Shown: piece by piece, positions 1-8,345 of the stretch
Layout of the letters: every line of letters starts with the position of its first letter
Position numbering within the stretch: the first letter of the stretch is position 1
Assembly (NCBI RefSeq): GCF_003594885.1
Contig: NZ_QZEZ01000002.1
Span: forward strand, 372,001 to 436,000
DNA length: 64,000 nucleotides
Direction: 5' to 3'
Source: Vallicoccus soli
GTDB lineage: Bacteria > Actinomycetota > Actinomycetes > Motilibacterales > Motilibacteraceae
The notes under the pieces: model-generated
Seen by the model: only the letters and a program-made list of their open reading frames with translations
The model's database searches: none
Told to the model about the DNA's origin: nothing
Position numbers and translations under genes: made by a program

Positions 1-390
1 CGGCTGCAGCGGGCGCAGGTCGACCAGGCCCAGCGCGGACGCCAGGGCGTCGGACACGCCGGGGTCGGCCACGTCGGCGTTGGTGTGCGCGGTGAGCAGG
101 GCGCAGCCCGCGCGCACGAGCCGGTGCGCGCGCCGCCCCTTCGGCGTCGTCGCGGCGAACCCGTGCACGCCGCGCAGGAACAGCGGGTGGTGCGTGAGCA
201 GCAGGTCGGCCCCCCACGCCAGCGCCTCGTCGACGACGACGTCCTCGGGGTCCACGGCGAGCAGCACCCGGCGCACCGGCTGCCCCGGGTCGCCGAGGTG
301 CAGGCCGACGGCGTCCCACGCCTCGGCCCGGCGGGGGTCGTACAGGCCGTGGACGACGTCGACGACCTCGCCGAGCGCTGGGGTCCTCAC
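1..390 (-). CDS. Nif3-like dinuclear metal center protein (N-terminal part, runs off the window)
   Basis: The first 130 codons of a protein of the Nif3/YbgI family (GTP cyclohydrolase I type 2-like, DUF34) are present; the 3' end lies beyond base 1. The call rests on the family's N-terminal pattern: DVVHGLYDPRRAEAWDAVGL near residue 8, then a central strand ending in LLLTHHPLF, whose paired histidines belong to the dinuclear metal site, and AHTNADVA about 35 residues later. The GTG start at 390 lies 2 bp from the 3' end of the tRNA-Val gene. The biochemical role of the family is unsettled. Confidence 0.88.
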   Translation of the reverse strand, partial: MRTPALGEVVDVVHGLYDPRRAEAWDAVGLHLGDPGQPVRRVLLAVDPEDVVVDEALAWGADLLLTHHPLFLRGVHGFAATTPKGRRAHRLVRAGCALLTAHTNADVADPGVSDALASALGLVDLRPLQP

Positions 391-391
391 G

Positions 392-463
392 TGGGCCCGG
401 ACGGGTTCGAACCGCCGACTCCTCGGGTGTAAGCCGAGTGCTCTTCCGCTGAGCTACGGGCCC
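392..463 (-). tRNA. tRNA-Val (TAC anticodon)
   Basis: A complete 72-nt cloverleaf on the minus strand. The acceptor stem GGGCCCG pairs with CGGGCCC, the D-arm begins GCTC, the anticodon loop is CTTACAC (anticodon TAC) on a CTCGG/CCGAG stem, and the T-loop is TTCGAAC. The CCA tail is not encoded. The gene sits between the peroxiredoxin gene and the Nif3-like gene, both on the same strand. Confidence 0.95.
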
Positions 464-506
464 GCGGGCGGCAGGCTACCGGCCCCGGCGGGACCGGCGG
501 CCGCGC

Positions 507-1001
507 TCAGAGCGCGGCGAGCGCCCGGCGGTAGTCCTCGGTGCTGCGCGGGTCGCCGGGGCCGTTGACGACCTTCCAGCGCACGACGCCCTCCCGGTCG
601 AGCACGAACGTGCCCCGGGTGGCGAACCCGCGCGGCTCGAAGAACACGCCGTAGCGCTTCGCGACCTCGCCGTGCGGCCAGAAGTCGCTGAGCAGCGGGT
701 AGTCGATGCCCTCGGCGCGCGCGAAGGCGCCGAGCGCCGGCGACGGGTCGCAGGAGACGCCGAGCGTGAGCACGTCCTCGCGCCCGAACGCCGGGCCCTC
801 GTCGCGGATCGTGCACAGCTCGCCGGTGCACGTCGGCGTGAAGGCGTGCGGGAAGAAGACGAGCACGACGAGGTGCCCGCGCGCCTCGGACAGGCGCACC
901 GGCGCGCCGTGCTGGTCGGGCAGCTCGAAGTCCGGGGCGGTCTCGCCCACGCCGGGGCCCGCCGCCCGCTCCGCCTGCGCTGCCTGGTCCACCTGCGTCA
1001 C
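507..1001 (-). CDS. Peroxiredoxin (AhpE/Bcp-like, 164 aa)
   Basis: A thiol peroxidase that would reduce hydrogen peroxide and organic hydroperoxides in the cytoplasm. The fold signature is clear: APDFELPDQHGAPVRLSE near residue 22, then VVLVFFPHAFTPTCTGELC, in which the first cysteine of PTCTGELC is the peroxidatic residue and the second could resolve it. LGVSCDPSP and RGTFVLDREGVV follow. The GTG start at 1001 was chosen over longer in-frame options because AGGAGGAG lies just upstream. The best family guess is one-cysteine AhpE or BcpB type; the precise class is uncertain. Confidence 0.9.
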   Translation of the reverse strand: MTQVDQAAQAERAAGPGVGETAPDFELPDQHGAPVRLSEARGHLVVLVFFPHAFTPTCTGELCTIRDEGPAFGREDVLTLGVSCDPSPALGAFARAEGIDYPLLSDFWPHGEVAKRYGVFFEPRGFATRGTFVLDREGVVRWKVVNGPGDPRSTEDYRRALAAL

Positions 1002-1055
1002 GGTGCGCTCCTCCTCGTCGAGCCCGGCGGCGCCGCGTCGGGCAGTATGCGCAGT

Positions 1056-2027
1056 GTGCCAACCCCAGCCGGTCCGCTCCTGCCGGTCCCCGGCGAGCGC
1101 GGCCTCGCGTCGTACGAGACCCCGGTCCTGGCCGGGCACGTCCTGGCGGCCTGGGACGGCTTCCTCGCCCTGGCCCGCGCGCTCGCCGACGACGGGGCCC
1201 TGGACCGGCCCAGCCGCCTGCCGGGCTGGAGCGCGCGCGACGTCTGCGTGCACCTGGGCTCCTGGCCCGACGCCCCGACGCTCGTGCGCCTGCTCGACGA
1301 GGCGCGCGCCGCGGCGGCGGACCCTGCCGTCGTGGAGCAGGGGGCGGCGTTCGACCAGGAGGCGCACAACGAGGCCCTGCTCGCCGCGCACCGGGGCGCG
1401 CCGGACGACGAGGTCCTCGCCGCGCTCGCGGCCGGGCGCGGGGCCACGGCCGGCCTGCTCGAGGACCCCGAGCTCGACGCCCTGGCGCTCGTCCCGACCC
1501 GCTCGCTGCTCGGGCCGCTGCCGCTGCTCGGGCACGTCGCGGCGGCGGCGTACGAGCTCGCGGTGCACGCCGGCGACCTGGCCCCCGCGGGCGCCCCGGA
1601 GCCCGCGCGCGACCTGCTGCACGCCGGGGTCGGCGCGCTCGTCGACGTCACCGGCGCGCTGTGCGCCCGGGCCGGCACCGCGCTGACCGCCGCCGTGCTG
1701 ACCCCGACCGGGGGCTGGGCCTTCGGCGCGCGCGGCGCGGACTGGACGACGGTCGAGCTCGCGCGGGGCGCGCGGGCGGGCGACCTCGGCTGGCCGGCGA
1801 TCGAGGCGGAGGCCGCCGTCGTGCTCGACGTGTCGGCGGGGCGGGTCGCCGCTCCCCCGCTGCTCGTGCGCCGCGAGCTGCGCACCCACGACGTCGCCGG
1901 GCTGCTCGAGCTCGCGGGGGTCGTGCAGGACGTGCCCGGCCTGCCCGGGGGCGCGGCGGTGCTGACCGCCACGCGCTACCTCTCCGGGGTCGGGCGGCTC
2001 GTACGGCGCCTGCCGGGCCTCGGCTGA
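1056..2027 (+). CDS. Maleylpyruvate isomerase/DinB-like mycothiol-dependent family protein
   Basis: About 323 residues. The N-terminal half has the DinB/MDMPI helical-bundle pattern of the actinobacterial TIGR03083-type family: WDGFLALARAL, then LPGWSARDVCVHLGSW, the usual place of the first metal-binding histidine. Members bind a divalent metal and often use mycothiol as a cofactor; the substrate here is unknown. I favour GTG 1056 because CAGTAT, a weak -10, sits 7 nt upstream as in a leaderless gene; ATG 1047 in the same frame is the alternative. It converges with the DUF3052 gene across a hairpin. Confidence 0.72.
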   Translation: MPTPAGPLLPVPGERGLASYETPVLAGHVLAAWDGFLALARALADDGALDRPSRLPGWSARDVCVHLGSWPDAPTLVRLLDEARAAAADPAVVEQGAAFDQEAHNEALLAAHRGAPDDEVLAALAAGRGATAGLLEDPELDALALVPTRSLLGPLPLLGHVAAAAYELAVHAGDLAPAGAPEPARDLLHAGVGALVDVTGALCARAGTALTAAVLTPTGGWAFGARGADWTTVELARGARAGDLGWPAIEAEAAVVLDVSAGRVAAPPLLVRRELRTHDVAGLLELAGVVQDVPGLPGGAAVLTATRYLSGVGRLVRRLPGLG

Positions 2028-2066
2028 GCGCAGCCGCCCGCCGGGTCCCGTCGACGGCCCCTCGAC

Positions 2067-2088
2067 GGCCGCCGGCCCGCCGGCGGCC
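2067..2088. terminator. Hairpin between convergent genes
   Basis: GGCCGCCGG and CCGGCGGCC form a perfect 9-bp stem around a 4-nt loop. It lies between the convergent stops at 2027 and 2090, so it could end transcription from either side. There is no T-run, as is common in GC-rich actinobacteria. Confidence 0.55.
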
Positions 2089-2089
2089 C

Positions 2090-2527
2090 TCAGCGCTGCT
2101 TGCGGGCGGCCTTCGGCGAGGCCAGGCGCGTGCCGGACCAGTCGGGGGCGGCGCTGACGCTGGAGGTCTGGTTGAGCCCCGCGGTCACGGCCGCGTCGCC
2201 GATGTCGCTCGGCTCGACGTGGCCCGGGCGCCCCGACTTCGGCGTGAGGAGCCAGACGACCCCGCCGTCGCCGAGGTCGGTGCGCGAGTCGACGAGGGCG
2301 TCCACGAGCTCGCCGTCGTCCTCCCGCCACCACAGCAGCACGACGTCCACGACGTCCTCGTAGTCGCCGTCGACGAGCTCGGTGCCCGTGACCTCCTCGA
2401 TCGAGGCGCGCAGGTCGTCGTCGCAGTCCTCGTCCCAGCCGAGCTCCTGCACCACCTGCCCGGCCTTGAGCGCCAGCCGGCCGGCCAGCGCCGACGACCC
2501 GCCCGCGTCCTTCGCGGTGGTGCTCAC
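2090..2527 (-). CDS. DUF3052 family protein
   Basis: A 145-residue cytoplasmic protein matching the actinobacterial DUF3052 family: an N-terminal segment with LALKAGQVVQELGWDEDCDD, an acidic EEVTGTELVDGDYEDVVDVV core, then VDALVDSRTDLGDGGVVWLL and a basic C-terminus. The function is unknown to me. GTG 2527 was chosen because GGGAGGG lies about 8 nt upstream; a longer in-frame ATG at 2590 has no such site. The gene is a single unit between YjbQ upstream and a convergent neighbour. Confidence 0.85.
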   Translation of the reverse strand: MSTTAKDAGGSSALAGRLALKAGQVVQELGWDEDCDDDLRASIEEVTGTELVDGDYEDVVDVVLLWWREDDGELVDALVDSRTDLGDGGVVWLLTPKSGRPGHVEPSDIGDAAVTAGLNQTSSVSAAPDWSGTRLASPKAARKQR

Positions 2528-2624
2528 GTGCTGCCCTCCCGGCTCGACGGTCGTGCGCGCATTCCACACGCCCTCTCGGGTGCCGCGCAAGCGGTCGCGG
2601 GCATCCGGCGGTAACGGTCCGGCG

Positions 2625-3032
2625 TCAGCCGCGCAGCAGGCTGAGGCGCACCTGCCGGCGCGGGTTGTCCCGGTTGGTGTCCACGAGGCACACCGACTGC
2701 CAGGTGCCGAGCGCCAGCCCGCCGCCGAGCACGGGCACCGTCGCGTGCGGCGGGACGAGCGCGGGCAGCACGTGGTCGCGCCCGTGCCCGGGCGAGCCGT
2801 GCCGGTGCCGCCAGCGGTCGTCGGCGGGCAGCAGGTCGGCCAGCGCGGCGAGCAGGTCCTCGTCGCTGCCGGCGCCGGTCTCGAGGACGGCGACGCCCGC
2901 CGTCGCGTGCGGGACCCACACGTGCAGCAGGCCGTCGCCGCCCTCCTCGCGCACGAAAGCCGCGCAGGCGGCGGTGATGTCGTGCACCGCCTCGGAGCGG
3001 CCGGTGGTCACGTCGATCAGCTCGGAGCGCAC
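2625..3032 (-). CDS. YjbQ/UPF0047 family protein (secondary thiamine-phosphate synthase-like)
   Basis: 135 residues, full length for the YjbQ family. Visible signatures are the histidine-rich LLHVWVPHATAGVAVLE, the acidic DEDLLAAL stretch, DDRWRHRHGSPGHGRDH and LALGTWQSVCLVDTNRDNPR near the end. Members form compact trimers, and the E. coli homologue has weak thiamine-phosphate synthase activity; the true role is unclear. TACGGT (3039-3044) lies 6 nt before the GTG, so the gene probably has its own leaderless promoter although it follows the sortase gene by only 31 bp. Confidence 0.87.
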   Translation of the reverse strand: MRSELIDVTTGRSEAVHDITAACAAFVREEGGDGLLHVWVPHATAGVAVLETGAGSDEDLLAALADLLPADDRWRHRHGSPGHGRDHVLPALVPPHATVPVLGGGLALGTWQSVCLVDTNRDNPRRQVRLSLLRG

Positions 3033-3038
3033 CGGCCC

Positions 3039-3044
3039 ACCGTA
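3039..3044 (-). promoter_or_regulatory. Leaderless -10 box for yjbQ
   Basis: TACGGT on the minus strand fits TAnnnT and is separated from the GTG start at 3032 by 6 nt, placing the transcription start at or next to the start codon. Confidence 0.5.
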
Positions 3045-3063
3045 GGCGCCGCCGGCCCGCGGC

Positions 3064-3810
3064 TCAGGCCCGCCCGGTCATCCGGGCGAACACCACGACG
3101 TTGTCGAGGTAGCGCGCGGCCCCCTCGTCGTACGCGCCGGCGCAGGTGATGAGGCGCAGCTCGGGCCCGGGGGTGTTGCCGTAGACCTGGGCCGAGGGGA
3201 ACCCCTCCTTGCCGTACTGCGCGACCCGGGTCACGGCGAAGACGGCCGTCGAGCCGTCCTCGCGCTCGACCCGGACCTCCTGACCGCGGCGCAGGGTCGC
3301 GAGCCGGGCGAAGGCGCCCGGCTCGCCGTTCCACACCAGGTGCGCGGCGAGGACGCTGGGCCCGGCCTCCCCCGGGGTGGGGCTGCGGTCGTACCAGCCG
3401 ACCGGGGCGGGCCCCTGCGGCACGTCCATCGCGCCGTCGCGCCCCAGGCCGAGGTCGACGAGGTCCCGGGTGTCGAGCCCCAGCGCCGGCACGACGACGC
3501 GCGCCGGGCGGCTGCGCGGCAGGGCGGCGACGGCCGGCGGGGCGGCGCCGCGTGCGCGGGCCGGGGCGGAGGGCGCTGCGGACGGGGCCGTCGCGGCGGT
3601 ACCGGAGGGGGCCGCCGCCGGCGCGTCCGGCGCGGCCGGCGCGGCCGGCGCGGCAGGGGCCGCCGGCACCGCCGTCACGGGGTCTGCCGCGTCCCCGTCG
3701 TCGCCGGCGCCGGCCACCGCCGTCCCGACGAGCGCCGCGCCCGCGAGGGCCAGCGCGCCCGCCACCACCCCCAGGGGGCGGCGGCGGGAGCGCCGCGGGG
3801 TCGCGCTCAG
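3064..3810 (-). CDS. Class F-type sortase
   Basis: A membrane-anchored transpeptidase expected to join secreted proteins to the cell surface. An arginine-rich N-terminus and one hydrophobic segment lead into a long Ala/Pro linker and then the sortase barrel. Catalytic candidates are His in LAAHLVW, Cys in LRLITCAG and Arg in AARYLDNVVVFA; VGWYDRSPTPGEAGPS is typical of class F. The start is uncertain. The positively charged end is kept only if translation begins at CTG 3810, which overlaps the stop of the upstream CHRD gene as CTGA; the first GTG in frame is at 3768 and would remove the arginines. Coordinates use the CTG. Confidence 0.8.
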   Translation of the reverse strand: MSATPRRSRRRPLGVVAGALALAGAALVGTAVAGAGDDGDAADPVTAVPAAPAAPAAPAAPDAPAAAPSGTAATAPSAAPSAPARARGAAPPAVAALPRSRPARVVVPALGLDTRDLVDLGLGRDGAMDVPQGPAPVGWYDRSPTPGEAGPSVLAAHLVWNGEPGAFARLATLRRGQEVRVEREDGSTAVFAVTRVAQYGKEGFPSAQVYGNTPGPELRLITCAGAYDEGAARYLDNVVVFARMTGRA

Positions 3811-4610
3811 GCCCGCTCACCCCGGCGGGCGCCGCGGCGGGAGAGGCCGAAGAGGACCCCGGCGGCGGCCAGCGCCGCGCCTCCCGCGACGAGCGGGGCG
3901 CTCGAGGCGCCGCCGTCGTGCGCCACCGCGCCGTGGCCGGTCTCCACGCCGCCCTCGGGCACGTGGGAGATCGTCGCGCCCTCGACCATGCCGCAGTCCG
4001 CGGGGGCCGTGGCCTCCTGCGGCAGGGCCGGGTCGAGCTCGGACGGGCCGGCCTCCGCGTCGTACTGGCCGTTGCCGTTGACGTCGATGCCGTGCTGGAC
4101 GACGTGCAGGTTGCGGATCGCCTCGAGCGTGCCCTCGGGCAGCTCGGCGGCCGGGATCGTGCGGTCGTAGGAGACCCGCCCCTCGGCGTCGGCGACCGGG
4201 AAGCGGTCGACGGCGAGGCCGGAGTCCTTGGACGTGTCGCCCTCGGTGGTGAGCGAGATGAAGATGTCGCCGTAGTCCGGCAGGCCCTCCGCCGTGCTGA
4301 CGATGCCGTCGCCGTCGGCGTCCGCCTCGGGCGTCGGGCACATGAAGTCCCGGCTCATGTCCGCGCCGCCGTGCACGTGCTGCGCGTGCGGCGCCCCGGG
4401 GACGAGGCCCTCGGCGTCGATGCGCACGCGCAGCGACCCGTCGTCCCCGGCGGTGAGCAGCGCGGTCCCGCTGGCCCCGCTGTCGTTCTGCGGGCTCAGC
4501 GTGATGCTGTACGTCTCCGCGGCGGCCGCCGGGCCGGCGCCCAGCAGGGCGGCACCGAGGGCGGCGGGGGCGAGCGCGGTCGCCAGGGCGGCGCGGGTGG
4601 TGGTGCGCAC
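3807..4610 (-). CDS. Secreted CHRD-type protein with C-terminal membrane anchor, probable sortase partner
   Basis: 267 residues. A signal peptide ending in AGPAAAAE is followed by a CHRD-like beta domain ([20 protein letters not shown] and [10 protein letters not shown]). Two EF-hand-like loops follow: [12 protein letters not shown], which fits the 12-residue calcium-loop pattern, and [12 protein letters not shown], which nearly does. The C-terminus has a hydrophobic stretch ([19 protein letters not shown]) and an arginine-rich tail, as in a cell-wall sorting signal, but no LPXTG is visible. AAGGAG upstream supports GTG 4610. The 4-bp overlap with the sortase suggests coupled expression and an enzyme-substrate pair. 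Confidence 0.75.
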   Translation of the reverse strand: MRTTTRAALATALAPAALGAALLGAGPAAAAETYSITLSPQNDSGASGTALLTAGDDGSLRVRIDAEGLVPGAPHAQHVHGGADMSRDFMCPTPEADADGDGIVSTAEGLPDYGDIFISLTTEGDTSKDSGLAVDRFPVADAEGRVSYDRTIPAAELPEGTLEAIRNLHVVQHGIDVNGNGQYDAEAGPSELDPALPQEATAPADCGMVEGATISHVPEGGVETGHGAVAHDGGASSAPLVAGGAALAAAGVLFGLSRRGARRGERA

Positions 4611-4683
4611 GAGGGGGCTCCTTGCGTCGGGGGTGCTGTCCCCCTCCGTTCGGCGCGAGGTGGGGCCCGGTTGGGTGGCGGAA

Positions 4684-4689
4684 TAGGGT
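4684..4689 (+). promoter_or_regulatory. Probable -10 box of aceE
   Basis: TAGGGT in the 143-bp divergent gap between the CHRD gene and aceE would give a 5' leader of about 58 nt. No convincing -35 is visible. Confidence 0.35.
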
Positions 4690-4753
4690 GGTCCCACCGA
4701 GACAGCCAGACGAGGCGCCGTGCACGCGGCGGCGACGACGAAGAGAGACGACC

Positions 4754-7513
4754 GTGGCTCCTGGACGCGACCGCGCTCCGATCATCAGCAACGGACTGCC
4801 CAGCCAGCTGCCCGACATCGACCCCGAGGAGACGAGGGAGTGGCTCGAGGCCCTCGACGGGGCGGTCGAGCACGGCGGGCGGGCCCGGGCGCGCTACCTC
4901 ATGCTGAGCCTGCTGCAGCGGGCCCGTGAGAACAACGTCGGGGTCCCCAGCCTGACGACCACGGACTACATCAACACGATCCCGCCCGAGGCGGAGCCGT
5001 GGTTCCCGGGCGACGAGCACGTCGAGCGCCGGATCCGGGCGTACGTGCGCTGGAACGCCGCGATCATGGTCCACCGGGCCCAGCGCCCCGGTGTGGGCGT
5101 CGGCGGGCACATCTCGACCTACGCGTCCTCCGCCTCGCTCTACGAGGTCGGCTTCAACCACTTCTTCCGCGGCCCCGGCGCCGAGGGCGGCGGCGCGGAC
5201 CAGGTCTTCTTCCAGGGCCACGCCTCCCCGGGCATGTACGCCCGCGCCTACCTCGAGGGCCGGCTCACCGAGCAGCAGCTCGACGGCTTCCGCCAGGAGC
5301 TGTCGCACGCCGGCCCGGGCGGCGGCCTGCCGTCGTACCCGCACCCGCGGCTCATGCCGGACTTCTGGCAGTTCCCCACGGTGTCGATGGGCCTCGGGCC
5401 GATCAACGCGATCTACCAGGCGCGGTTCAACCGCTACCTGCACCACCGCGGCATCAAGGACACCAGCGGCCAGCGGGTGTGGGCGTTCCTCGGCGACGGC
5501 GAGATGGACGAGCCGGAGTCGCTCGGCGCGATCGGCGCGGCCGCGCGCGAGGAGCTGGACAACCTCACCTTCGTCGTCAACTGCAACCTGCAGCGCCTCG
5601 ACGGCCCGGTCCGCGGCAACGGCAAGGTCATCCAGGAGCTCGAGTCGTTCTTCCGCGGCGCGGGCTGGAACGTCATCAAGGTCGTGTGGGGCCGCAACTG
5701 GGACCCGCTGCTCGCGCAGGACCGCGACGGCGCCCTCGTCAACCTCATGAACACCACCCCGGACGGCGACTACCAGACGTACAAGGCCGAGAGCGGCGCG
5801 TACGTCCGGGAGAACTTCTTCGGCCGCGACGCGCGGACCCGCGCCATGGTCGAGTCGATGAGCGACGACGAGATCTGGTCGCTGCAGCGCGGCGGGCACG
5901 ACTACCGCAAGCTCTACGCGGCGTACAAGGCGGCGACCGAGCACACCGGCCAGCCCACCGTGATCCTCGCCAAGACGATCAAGGGCTGGACGCTCGGCTC
6001 GCACTTCGAGGCGCGCAACGCCACCCACCAGATGAAGAAGCTGACGCTGGAGGACCTCAAGGCCTTCCGCGACCGGCTCTACCTCGACATCCCCGACAGC
6101 GCGCTCGACGAGAAGCTGCCGCCGTACTACAAGCCGGCCGAGGGCTCGGCCGAGCTGGAGTACATGCACGAGCGGCGCCGCGCGCTCGGCGGCTACCTGC
6201 CGACCCGCACGGTCGCGGCCAAGCCGCTGCCGCAGCCGGACGACAAGGCCTTCGCGGTCGTGCAGCGCGGCTCGGGCAAGCAGGAGGTCGCCACGACGAT
6301 GGCGTTCGTCCGCCTGCTCAAGGACCTCATGAAGGTCGAGGGCCTCGGCCAGCGCTTCGTGCCGATCATCCCCGACGAGGCGCGCACCTTCGGCCTGGAC
6401 TCGCTCTTCCCGACGGCGAAGATCTACTCGCCCCACGGGCAGAACTACACCTCGGTGGACCGCGAGCTCATGCTGTCCTACAAGGAGGACACGAAGGGCG
6501 TCATCCTCCACGAGGGCATCAACGAGGCCGGCTCGACGGCGTCGTGGACCGCGGTCGGCACGTCGTACGCCACCCACGGCGAGCCGATGGTGCCGATCTA
6601 CATCTTCTACTCGATGTTCGGCTTCCAGCGGACCGGCGACGCCTTCTGGGCCGCGGCCGACCAGATGGCGCGCGGGTTCGTCCTCGGCGCCACGGCGGGG
6701 CGCACCACGCTCAACGGTGAGGGCCTGCAGCACGAGGACGGCCACTCGCTGCTGCTCGCCTCGACCAACCCGGCGGTCATGGCGTACGACCCCGCGTTCG
6801 CCTACGAGCTCGGGCACATCGTCCGTGACGGCCTGCGCCGCATGTACGGCGAGCCGCGCGAGGGCGAGGACCCGAACGTCTACTACTACCTGACGGTCTA
6901 CAACGAGCCGTTCCCGCAGCCGAAGCAGCCCGACGACGTCGACGTCGAGGGCATCGTCAAGGGGATGCACCTCGTCTCGCCGGCGCTGCAGAGCGAGCAG
7001 CCCAAGGCGCAGATCCTCGCCTCGGGCATCTCGGTGCCGTGGGCGCTCGACGCGCAGCGCATCCTCGGCGAGGAGTGGGGCGTGCACGCGGCGGTGTGGT
7101 CGGTGACCTCGTGGAACGAGCTGCGCCGCGACGCGCTCGCCGCCGACGAGTGGAACTGGCAGCACCCCGACGAGGGCCAGCGGGTGCCGTACGTCACCCA
7201 GCGCCTCGAGGGCCAGCCGGGCCCGGTCGTCGCGGTGTCGGACTGGATGCGCAGCGTCCAGGACCAGATCGCGCCGTGGGTCCCCGGCGACTTCGCCTCC
7301 CTCGGCACCGACGGGTTCGGCCTGTCCGACACCCGCGGCGCCCTGCGCCGGCACTTCAAGGTCGACACCTGGTCGATCGTCGTCCGCGTGCTCGCCGAGC
7401 TCGCCCGCCGGGGCGAGGTCAAGCGCGAGGCGCCGCGCGAGGCGATCGAGCGCTACCGCCTGCACGACGTCACCGCCCCGCCGGCGGGCGACTCCACGGG
7501 CGGCTCGGAGTAG
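4754..7513 (+). CDS. aceE: Pyruvate dehydrogenase E1 component, homodimeric type
   Basis: A 919-residue thiamine-diphosphate enzyme that decarboxylates pyruvate and passes the acetyl group to the lipoyl domain of E2, feeding acetyl-CoA to the citric acid cycle and fatty acid synthesis. It is full length and clearly of the AceE type: [18 protein letters not shown] at the N-terminus, [20 protein letters not shown] near residue 120, and the ThDP motif GDGEMDEPE (about residues 246-254) ending in [21 protein letters not shown] 4754 is chosen because AGAGAG lies upstream and the family's N-terminus begins here. It is monocistronic; no E2 or E3 gene is near. A large hairpin follows. Confidence 0.97.
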   Translation: MAPGRDRAPIISNGLPSQLPDIDPEETREWLEALDGAVEHGGRARARYLMLSLLQRARENNVGVPSLTTTDYINTIPPEAEPWFPGDEHVERRIRAYVRWNAAIMVHRAQRPGVGVGGHISTYASSASLYEVGFNHFFRGPGAEGGGADQVFFQGHASPGMYARAYLEGRLTEQQLDGFRQELSHAGPGGGLPSYPHPRLMPDFWQFPTVSMGLGPINAIYQARFNRYLHHRGIKDTSGQRVWAFLGDGEMDEPESLGAIGAAAREELDNLTFVVNCNLQRLDGPVRGNGKVIQELESFFRGAGWNVIKVVWGRNWDPLLAQDRDGALVNLMNTTPDGDYQTYKAESGAYVRENFFGRDARTRAMVESMSDDEIWSLQRGGHDYRKLYAAYKAATEHTGQPTVILAKTIKGWTLGSHFEARNATHQMKKLTLEDLKAFRDRLYLDIPDSALDEKLPPYYKPAEGSAELEYMHERRRALGGYLPTRTVAAKPLPQPDDKAFAVVQRGSGKQEVATTMAFVRLLKDLMKVEGLGQRFVPIIPDEARTFGLDSLFPTAKIYSPHGQNYTSVDRELMLSYKEDTKGVILHEGINEAGSTASWTAVGTSYATHGEPMVPIYIFYSMFGFQRTGDAFWAAADQMARGFVLGATAGRTTLNGEGLQHEDGHSLLLASTNPAVMAYDPAFAYELGHIVRDGLRRMYGEPREGEDPNVYYYLTVYNEPFPQPKQPDDVDVEGIVKGMHLVSPALQSEQPKAQILASGISVPWALDAQRILGEEWGVHAAVWSVTSWNELRRDALAADEWNWQHPDEGQRVPYVTQRLEGQPGPVVAVSDWMRSVQDQIAPWVPGDFASLGTDGFGLSDTRGALRRHFKVDTWSIVVRVLAELARRGEVKREAPREAIERYRLHDVTAPPAGDSTGGSE

Positions 7514-7560
7514 GACCCGGCGCAGCCCCGGGTGCGCGGGGACTGCTCCGTACGGGTGAC

Positions 7561-7605
7561 GGCCCCCGTCGCTGCGTGGCGAACGCCCACGCAGCGGCGG
7601 GGGCC
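7561..7605 (+). terminator. Long hairpin downstream of aceE
   Basis: An inverted repeat with arms of about 19 nt (7561-7579 and 7587-7605), nearly perfect apart from a G-T pair, around a short loop. It starts 47 bp after the aceE stop and has no T-run. A factor-independent terminator or RNA 3'-end stabiliser is likely. Confidence 0.65.
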
Positions 7606-7621
7606 CTGCCATGCTCGGCGG

Positions 7622-8332
7622 GTGCCCGGCCTCGACCCCGTCCGACGGGGCGCCCTCGTCGACGGCGCCTGGGCCGCCGGGCGCGCCGCCCTGCTCGCCT
7701 GGGCGCTCTGGCTCGGGCTGTCCACCGCGGTGCTGACGCCGGTGGCGAGCGACGTCGAGGCGTTCCGCGCCGACCTCGCGGCCGGCCGGGTGACCTCGTA
7801 GGCGCTCGGGGACGCGGCGAGCGGCGACGGCCTCGGCGTCGACGCCCCGCGCGCCCGCGAGGGCGGCGGGCGCACCCTCTTCTGGCGGACCGGGTCCCCC
7901 GTGCTGCGCAGCGCCGACGTGGTGGGCAGCGGCACGTCCGCCGCCGACCTGCGCCGGGAGGCCGCGGGGGTGCGCGAGGACCTCGGCCCGGACTGGGCGG
8001 AGCGGGCCCTGGACCGGTGGGGGGCCGCGTGGCTGGTCGCGCTCGTGGTGCTGGTCGCCGGGCCGCAGCCGCGCCGCGCCACGAAGTGGGCGTGGTGCTG
8101 GTTCCTCGTCGTGCTGCCGTCGACCCTCGGCGTGCTGGCCTGGCTGCTCCTCGACGCGCCGTGGTCCCGCCGCCGGCGCGCGGCCCGCGAGCCGCTGGCG
8201 CACGACCTGCAGCGGCGCCTGCCGGGCGGTGACGCCCGACTGACCGGCGGGCGGGCGCTCGTGCTCGCCGTCCTGCTGGGCCTGCTCACCGGCGTGGCGG
8301 CGCAGGCCCTCGCGCTGCTGCCGCTGCTCTGA
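7622..8332 (+). pseudogene. Small membrane protein gene interrupted by an in-frame TAG
   Basis: A single reading frame runs from GTG 7622 to the stop at 8332, broken only by TAG at 7799-7801. Before it is one hydrophobic segment (LLAWALWLGLSTAVLTPVA) and a soluble stretch ending GRVTS. After it the frame continues with ALGDAASGDG, a WLVALVVLVAG helix, a tryptophan-rich WAWCWFLVVLPSTLGVLAWLL helix and a last helix at the C-terminus, with normal codon bias throughout. One change from a TAC/TAT tyrosine codon would explain it. The family is not recognised. A recent nonsense mutation or a sequencing error is most likely; CATGCT 6 nt upstream of the GTG suggests leaderless expression. Confidence 0.65.
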
Positions 8333-8345
8333 GGGCGCCCGGCCG

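Noticed and set aside
7799-7801. Programmed readthrough or an unusual amino acid at the in-frame TAG.
   Set aside because: No recoding element or suppressor tRNA gene is visible; a point mutation or read error is simpler.
4496-8203. A 1235-codon open frame on the minus strand opposite aceE, and similar long frames opposite other genes (for example 10563-14036 and 28075-30288 upstream of 29046).
   Set aside because: They are consequences of extreme GC content: no family similarity, arginine-rich or low-complexity translations, and they face genes with clear conserved motifs.
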